Below, piece after piece: positions 59,716 through 64,000 of a stretch of 64,000 bases of DNA. A program made the position numbers and the translations under genes. Each line of letters begins with the position of its first letter. Position 1 is the first letter of the stretch. The notes under the pieces are model-generated. The model was given only the letters and a program-made list of their open reading frames with translations. It did not search any database and was not told the DNA's origin. The DNA is from Xestospongia bergquistia. Taxonomy: Eukaryota; Porifera; Demospongiae; Haplosclerida; Petrosiidae. Location: NCBI GenBank assembly GCA_963965975.1, contig OZ014416.1:2170001-2234000 (forward strand), given 5' to 3'.

Positions 59716-59752
<37 letters not shown>

Positions 59753-62700
59753 ACAATAATTAACATATAGAAACACGTACATACCTGTAGTTCAATACTA
59801 TAAGGCCATTCAACAACATTGACTTTGAGTACTTCATTAAAATGAACAGTAAAGTCACTATGAAGAGAACTACACAACAATACATTATGAACCTTCACAT
59901 GATATGGTATATGGTTACTCACCATTCATTAGTAGCACAAACTTCTTTATTATTATAGAGTACCTTGATTTTATATTTAGTCCTTTCAATAGCATCTCTA
60001 CGATGTTGTTCATCTCTAGAGATGTACAATGAATCAGGAATTCAAATATTAACATTTAGTTTTAATTCAAAAATGAACTAATTGAGTTAACTATTTATTG
60101 CTTGTATGTGACAACTCAATTCTGTGTGACAATAAAATGCTTGAAGCACTATCAAGTGCTTGACTCATATCTGCTTAGAAAACTACTATCCTATATTATA
60201 GTAGCTATTTATATCTATGTAGTGTAACAGTATAATGTACTGATATACACATTGTAACCAGCTTCATAATATTAGAGGTACATTTCCAACCTTGGTGTTT
60301 GTTGTGTGATTGGATAATTCAACAAGAGATGAGGTATAAGTTTGGGTTCTCCTGGTTTACAATGACACTGATGATAATATTCTAACAATTCTTGTCGAAC
60401 ATGTGGTTCGTTAAATGAAGGTGGTGCTATTGGGCGTGGTCCTAGACAGAGAGACAAACAGACATATGGACACGTTAAACTATTAGACTAACTTTCAGGT
60501 GGTATAGATATCAATGAAGCTGTCTCTGTTTGACTGCTTGGATCAACTTCAGTTGTTGAAGGAGGTTGGGTTTGGCTGGATTCTTGTCTAGCTTGTTGAC
60601 GAATAGCTTTTCTCTAATGAATATAATAATCAATATAATTATATACATTGTACATCTACATACTCTGGCTTTTTCATATGCTTTCCAATCAGCCAGCTCA
60701 GATTTGTAACGCATTTTGTGATCAGTATTAGCAATTTCAAAGTCTTCTCTGAAAAGAGAGAGAGACAACAACATAATTTATAATAAAATGGTAGAACATA
60801 CTTTCTTTCCTTTAGTTCATCATCAATATCTCTCTGTAATTGAGCTTCCTCAAAAACAGCATCAGTAGTAATCCTGTTATAATTATATTAGATTATTTGG
60901 TAGATATACATACCAGTAGTACCTGTGAACAGTTAGTTGTACGTTAGTGGAGGCATAGCTTTGTTCTTCTCGTACTCTCTTTATTTCTTTCCATGTTTCA
61001 AGAATGCTAAGTACTAACTTGTAATCTGTACAACTGATTTGTTTTATTTGCTGACGTATTGATCGTATCTAGGCAACAGAAATGATTAGGTCATACTGAT
61101 GTGGGGATACTTGTTGAGAATAATGCTGTATCTGTTTTGAAGTGTCTTCTAGTTCTTTTTGAGTGTCTTCTAGTTCAGTAGAGTTTTCTAGATTACCTTG
61201 TTTTTGTTGTAAGCTATGAATAGAATACTGAAGTGCTTGTAGCTAGAAGAAAACAAAAAAACAAAAAACAATATTAAACCTTATACTAATAATGCATTGT
61301 TTATTTATGTATTCAATTATAGAGTACCTTTTGTCGATATTGTTCAATCAGTCGGCCTCTATCTGTTGCATGATACTGTTCACATTGTCTCTGTAGTGCT
61401 GAACTCAACACATGCTCTACACTAAATAATGGATGATGCTCAAATTGGATCTGTCCAAGAAACAACTCCAATTGATATATATCACTACAATTATCTAAAG
61501 GAAAGATATAATCTTAAGTGTATTCATAGGTCTATAACTATCTATAGTATATAGTAGACATACCATCCTTCTTGTTTGTATAATATCGGCTTTGAACATT
61601 CATTTCAGGCTAACAAACAGATTTGTTACTATGTTTCAAAGTTTGATTGTGGTATACTTACCTCATGATGTACTAAACGTTGTTGTTCATCTTCTGCTAT
61701 TATAAGAGGTCTGGTAACCAGTTCTTTTAGCGAATATGGTTTAGTCAGTAACATGCCATCCTCACCAAACCAACCTTGACCCTAATATTAAAGTGATCAA
61801 CAACCAAACATCAACTAGAATGATAACTTCAATTTTGTATACCTTATCAGGCCTTCTTAGTAATCTATTCTCCAATGTAGCCAGATTACCAATGGTGACA
61901 TTTGGACGTAGACCTGTATGGAGTCCAGCATCTTCAAGAAAAACTGGTTGAGCCTGTCCTGGTGTCTTTTCCACCAGAGGAACTGAGAAAAAAAAGGAAA
62001 AATATTTTTTGAAGTATCACGAGGAAAAAAAAAAATGCCGAGACCCGGGATCGAACCAGGGACCTTTAGATCTTCAGTCTAACGCTCTCCCAACTGAGCT
62101 ATCTCGGCTGCTTGTAGACAAAGCAAACAAAAGATGTTGTGATACATGCATACTCACCTTGCTCCCTGCTAGGTACAAAGTAAATCTCTTTTTCTCTGTC
62201 CATTCTTTCTTGATATGGAATGTAGCGCGGTAAACCATACTTTTGTACTCTTATAACATCATCTGGCTGTTCATTTTCAGAAAGAGGAACAGCCTGAAAA
62301 GCAGCCTAAACACAGAGGCACATCATTTATACATACTTGTTCATCTAACAAAGCTGAACGATCTCTTTCCTCTTCCTCTCTCTCCCCTTGTCCCATTACA
62401 TCTCTGTCTTCTTCTATTGTAGTTACTTCTCTCATGTCTGTTTCTTCTCTCTCTTGATAATGGTGGACTGGAGTAGGACTACCAGTGAAAAACTCAATAG
62501 ATTTTTGTTCTACCACCTACAAAATAACAACATAGAAGTCTGTCAATATGCTTGTTGTTATTATGTGTACATGTATTGATTGTTTATATAATCGATAATT
62601 AGTATGTGACTAAATGTCATAATAGTCACATTATTTGATACTTTTTTATATTCTACAGTTTATTATATTACACAGATGATACATATTGTGTGAGGGCAGC

Positions 62701-63732
62701 ATCTATCCTAGAATCCATATGTAAACTTGCTACCAGACCACAAATGGTTTTAACTGATTATCAAATTACATAATCACATCTACAATTAGACCTAGTTGAG
62801 TAAACTGGAGTAATAGGATAACTAATGCAATAAATACTTTTTATATCTAATCATATTATATTACAGTTATACCTTATTCTTCACTTCAGTCATGTTTGCC
62901 GACAAAGTCCGCCATCGATTACTGGCATCTATACCAAACCCAATAGATATGGGTGGAGTTGTCTCAGAGAGAGGTTTCTATAACAAACACATCATTATAG
63001 TAGCATACTTAGTTACATGTACTTGATGTTGAGGCATGGATGAAGGAAGGTTATCAAATCTAGTTGAACGAATTTGCTCTCGTATAGCTTTGAGTCGTCG
63101 GACATTGGAACCTCCCACGGCAGGTAGTTCAGAGAGATCTTGATGGGAAGGAAAAAGTGACACATTTTCTAGATTACTTACCTTGTTCTTGTTCTATGAC
63201 TGTTGATGTAAGAGGAGGAAGTGAACCAGTTGGTTTGAGTGCTTGGTTGACTGGTAAAGAGCTATCAAGGTGTGGAAGCTAGATATAAATAAGAAATGAT
63301 GTATGGAGATAAGTTTATTAGACTAATGGTGAATGTATGACATACCATAGCCTTTCTCTTTTTACGTCTTTCTTTCATGACTTCTAACAGATCATCACTA
63401 CCTTGTGTTGATCCCTATGTGTAATACTTTATGATGTCTATATTAAGGAACCTACCAAACTAGTAGTCATTATGCTGTCAGTTCCTTCATCTCTTCTCTC
63501 CCCTTCTGTAAAAGTTTGAAGCTGAGTGTGTGTGTGTGTATGAGAGAGAGAGGAAGGGAGGGAGGAAAGGAGGGGTATGTTGTTCTACAACAAGAAAGTA
63601 ATAAAAGAAACAAACTTTAAAAGATTCTCTGAAGGCTTTCCTTCTTTTGGAAAGGGAGTCAAGTAATTCTCTAACAAACAAAGAGACAGTAAAAAGAATA
63701 ATTCATATACCAAACCTTTCTGCTTCTGCCAT
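54928..63732 (-). CDS. CC2D2A: CC2D2A, ciliary transition-zone protein
   Basis: Large gene of roughly 30 exons on the minus strand. From the N-terminal side: [15 protein letters not shown] (~63,090); [15 protein letters not shown] (~61,850); [15 protein letters not shown] (~61,680), a family signature; a coiled-coil-rich part (61,080-61,500); [20 protein letters not shown] (~58,700); [14 protein letters not shown] and a C2 domain ([15 protein letters not shown], ~58,110); then a C-terminal transglutaminase-like region ([50 protein letters not shown]). The last exon 55,113-54,928 ends [11 protein letters not shown]. In known animals CC2D2A builds the transition zone with MKS1, B9D1, B9D2 and tectonics. 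Exons are open and splice sites plausible, so the gene looks intact. The first ~3 exons (63,480-63,732) are less certain. Confidence 0.88.
55277..55316. repeat. (TA)n microsatellite in a CC2D2A intron
   Basis: About 19 TA units between the last and penultimate exons. Confidence 0.9.
55733..55752 (-). repeat. GA/CT tract forming a CC2D2A splice acceptor
   Basis: On the coding strand (CT)n runs directly into CTATAG, the 3' splice site before the exon starting GATAGATCAATTAG. Confidence 0.85.
57926..57976 (-). repeat. (GA)n tract at a CC2D2A splice acceptor
   Basis: About 25 units. On the coding strand (CT)nGCAG precedes the exon that encodes [15 protein letters not shown]. Confidence 0.88.
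59718..59750 (-). repeat. (GA)n tract at a CC2D2A splice acceptor
   Basis: About 16 units. On the coding strand (CT)nCCAG precedes the exon that encodes [15 protein letters not shown]. Confidence 0.88.
62036..62108 (-). tRNA. tRNA-Phe(GAA) in a CC2D2A intron
   Basis: Minus strand, 73 nt with an A discriminator. Acceptor GCCGAGA pairs with TCTCGGC. The A box TAGCTCAGTTGGGAGAG, anticodon loop ACTGAAGATC with GAA, and B box GGTTCGATCCC are intact. There is no intron. A run of T follows on the same strand (12 A on the plus strand at ~62,024-62,035), a Pol III terminator. It lies inside an intron of CC2D2A on the same strand, between the exons ending YFVPSREQ and beginning with VEKTPGQ. The sequence closely resembles metazoan tRNA-Phe. 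Confidence 0.96.
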
Positions 63733-64000
63733 TGTCCTCCTCCAACTACTAATTCTCCCTCATGCTCGCGGAACTTGGCGCTTATTTATTTATTATCCTG
63801 TTGCTATGACAATAAGTAAAATTATAAAGAGTTAAAAATAATTAATTTTAATTTTGGTCTTAAAAATTAAATTTCTTCTACAAAGATAGATAACACACTA
63901 AATCATGATTTTAAAAGAGAAGAACTCCACAATTACATTTTACATTAGAAGATATCAAAACTTTTACATTCACTAGTTAAACTGGCAAAGAATTGTTATG
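63733..64000. other. 5' flank of CC2D2A
   Basis: Presumed upstream region of CC2D2A. It has a short GC-richer patch (CTCATGCTCGCGGAACTTGG, ~63,760) just upstream of the ATG, then AT-rich DNA. The GC patch contains GGAA. No other gene is seen. Confidence 0.4.

Noticed and set aside
62009-62233. Open frame across the tRNA ([14 protein letters not shown])
   Set aside because: Typical false frame produced by reading a tRNA gene antisense.

Overview
The window looks like AT-rich genomic DNA of an animal, probably an early-branching one such as a sponge. The signs are short introns with GT/AG borders, a full-length ciliary gene (CC2D2A), a eukaryotic tRNA-Phe, and animal-type Ty3/gypsy, EnSpm/CACTA and integrase-type DNA transposons. 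The species assignment is inference. There are no bacterial operons and no CRISPR array.

Layout: (1) 1-54,251 is a decayed tandem array. Its unit is a small four-exon gene for a ~201-residue four-helix membrane protein (here '4TM'), plus a degraded copy of the 3' end of CC2D2A and several kilobases of shared non-coding DNA. Seven 4TM copies are seen. Copy A (minus) is cut by the window edge. Copies B and C are broken. D (16,098), E (30,992), F (38,480) and G (53,045) each have the same exon lengths (290+120+73+123 nt) and look intact. (2) 54,928-63,732 (minus) is the intact CC2D2A gene, convergent with copy G. It is the apparent source of the CC2D2A-tail fragments at ~1.3-2.1, 18.5-19.2/29.45-30.07, 32.6-32.9 and 39.7-40.0/47.9-48.7 kb. 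A tRNA-Phe(GAA) gene sits in one of its introns. (3) The array is littered with transposons, some nested. Gypsy-1 (2,555-7,103) splits exon 1 of copy B, and a solo LTR of the same family (7,923-8,171) lies in that gene's last intron. A 10.2-kb EnSpm/CACTA element (19,221-29,449) splits one CC2D2A-tail fragment and itself carries gypsy-2 (19,379-22,116). Gypsy-3 (40,019-47,885) splits another fragment and carries a 3.6-kb integrase-type DNA transposon (42,729-46,336).

Working picture: a locus at the 3' end of CC2D2A was duplicated repeatedly, multiplying the 4TM gene with its short promoter while the CC2D2A tails decayed. Young mobile elements then used the array as a landing site. The three gypsies share a primer-binding site matching the 3' end of tRNA-Ser(GCT). 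The EnSpm element drives a transposase and a SAM-domain gene from a gap of about 70 bp. The integrase-type element carries its transposase and an accessory gene tail to tail. Exon borders, TSDs and inverted repeats were read by eye; no alignment or database search was run.
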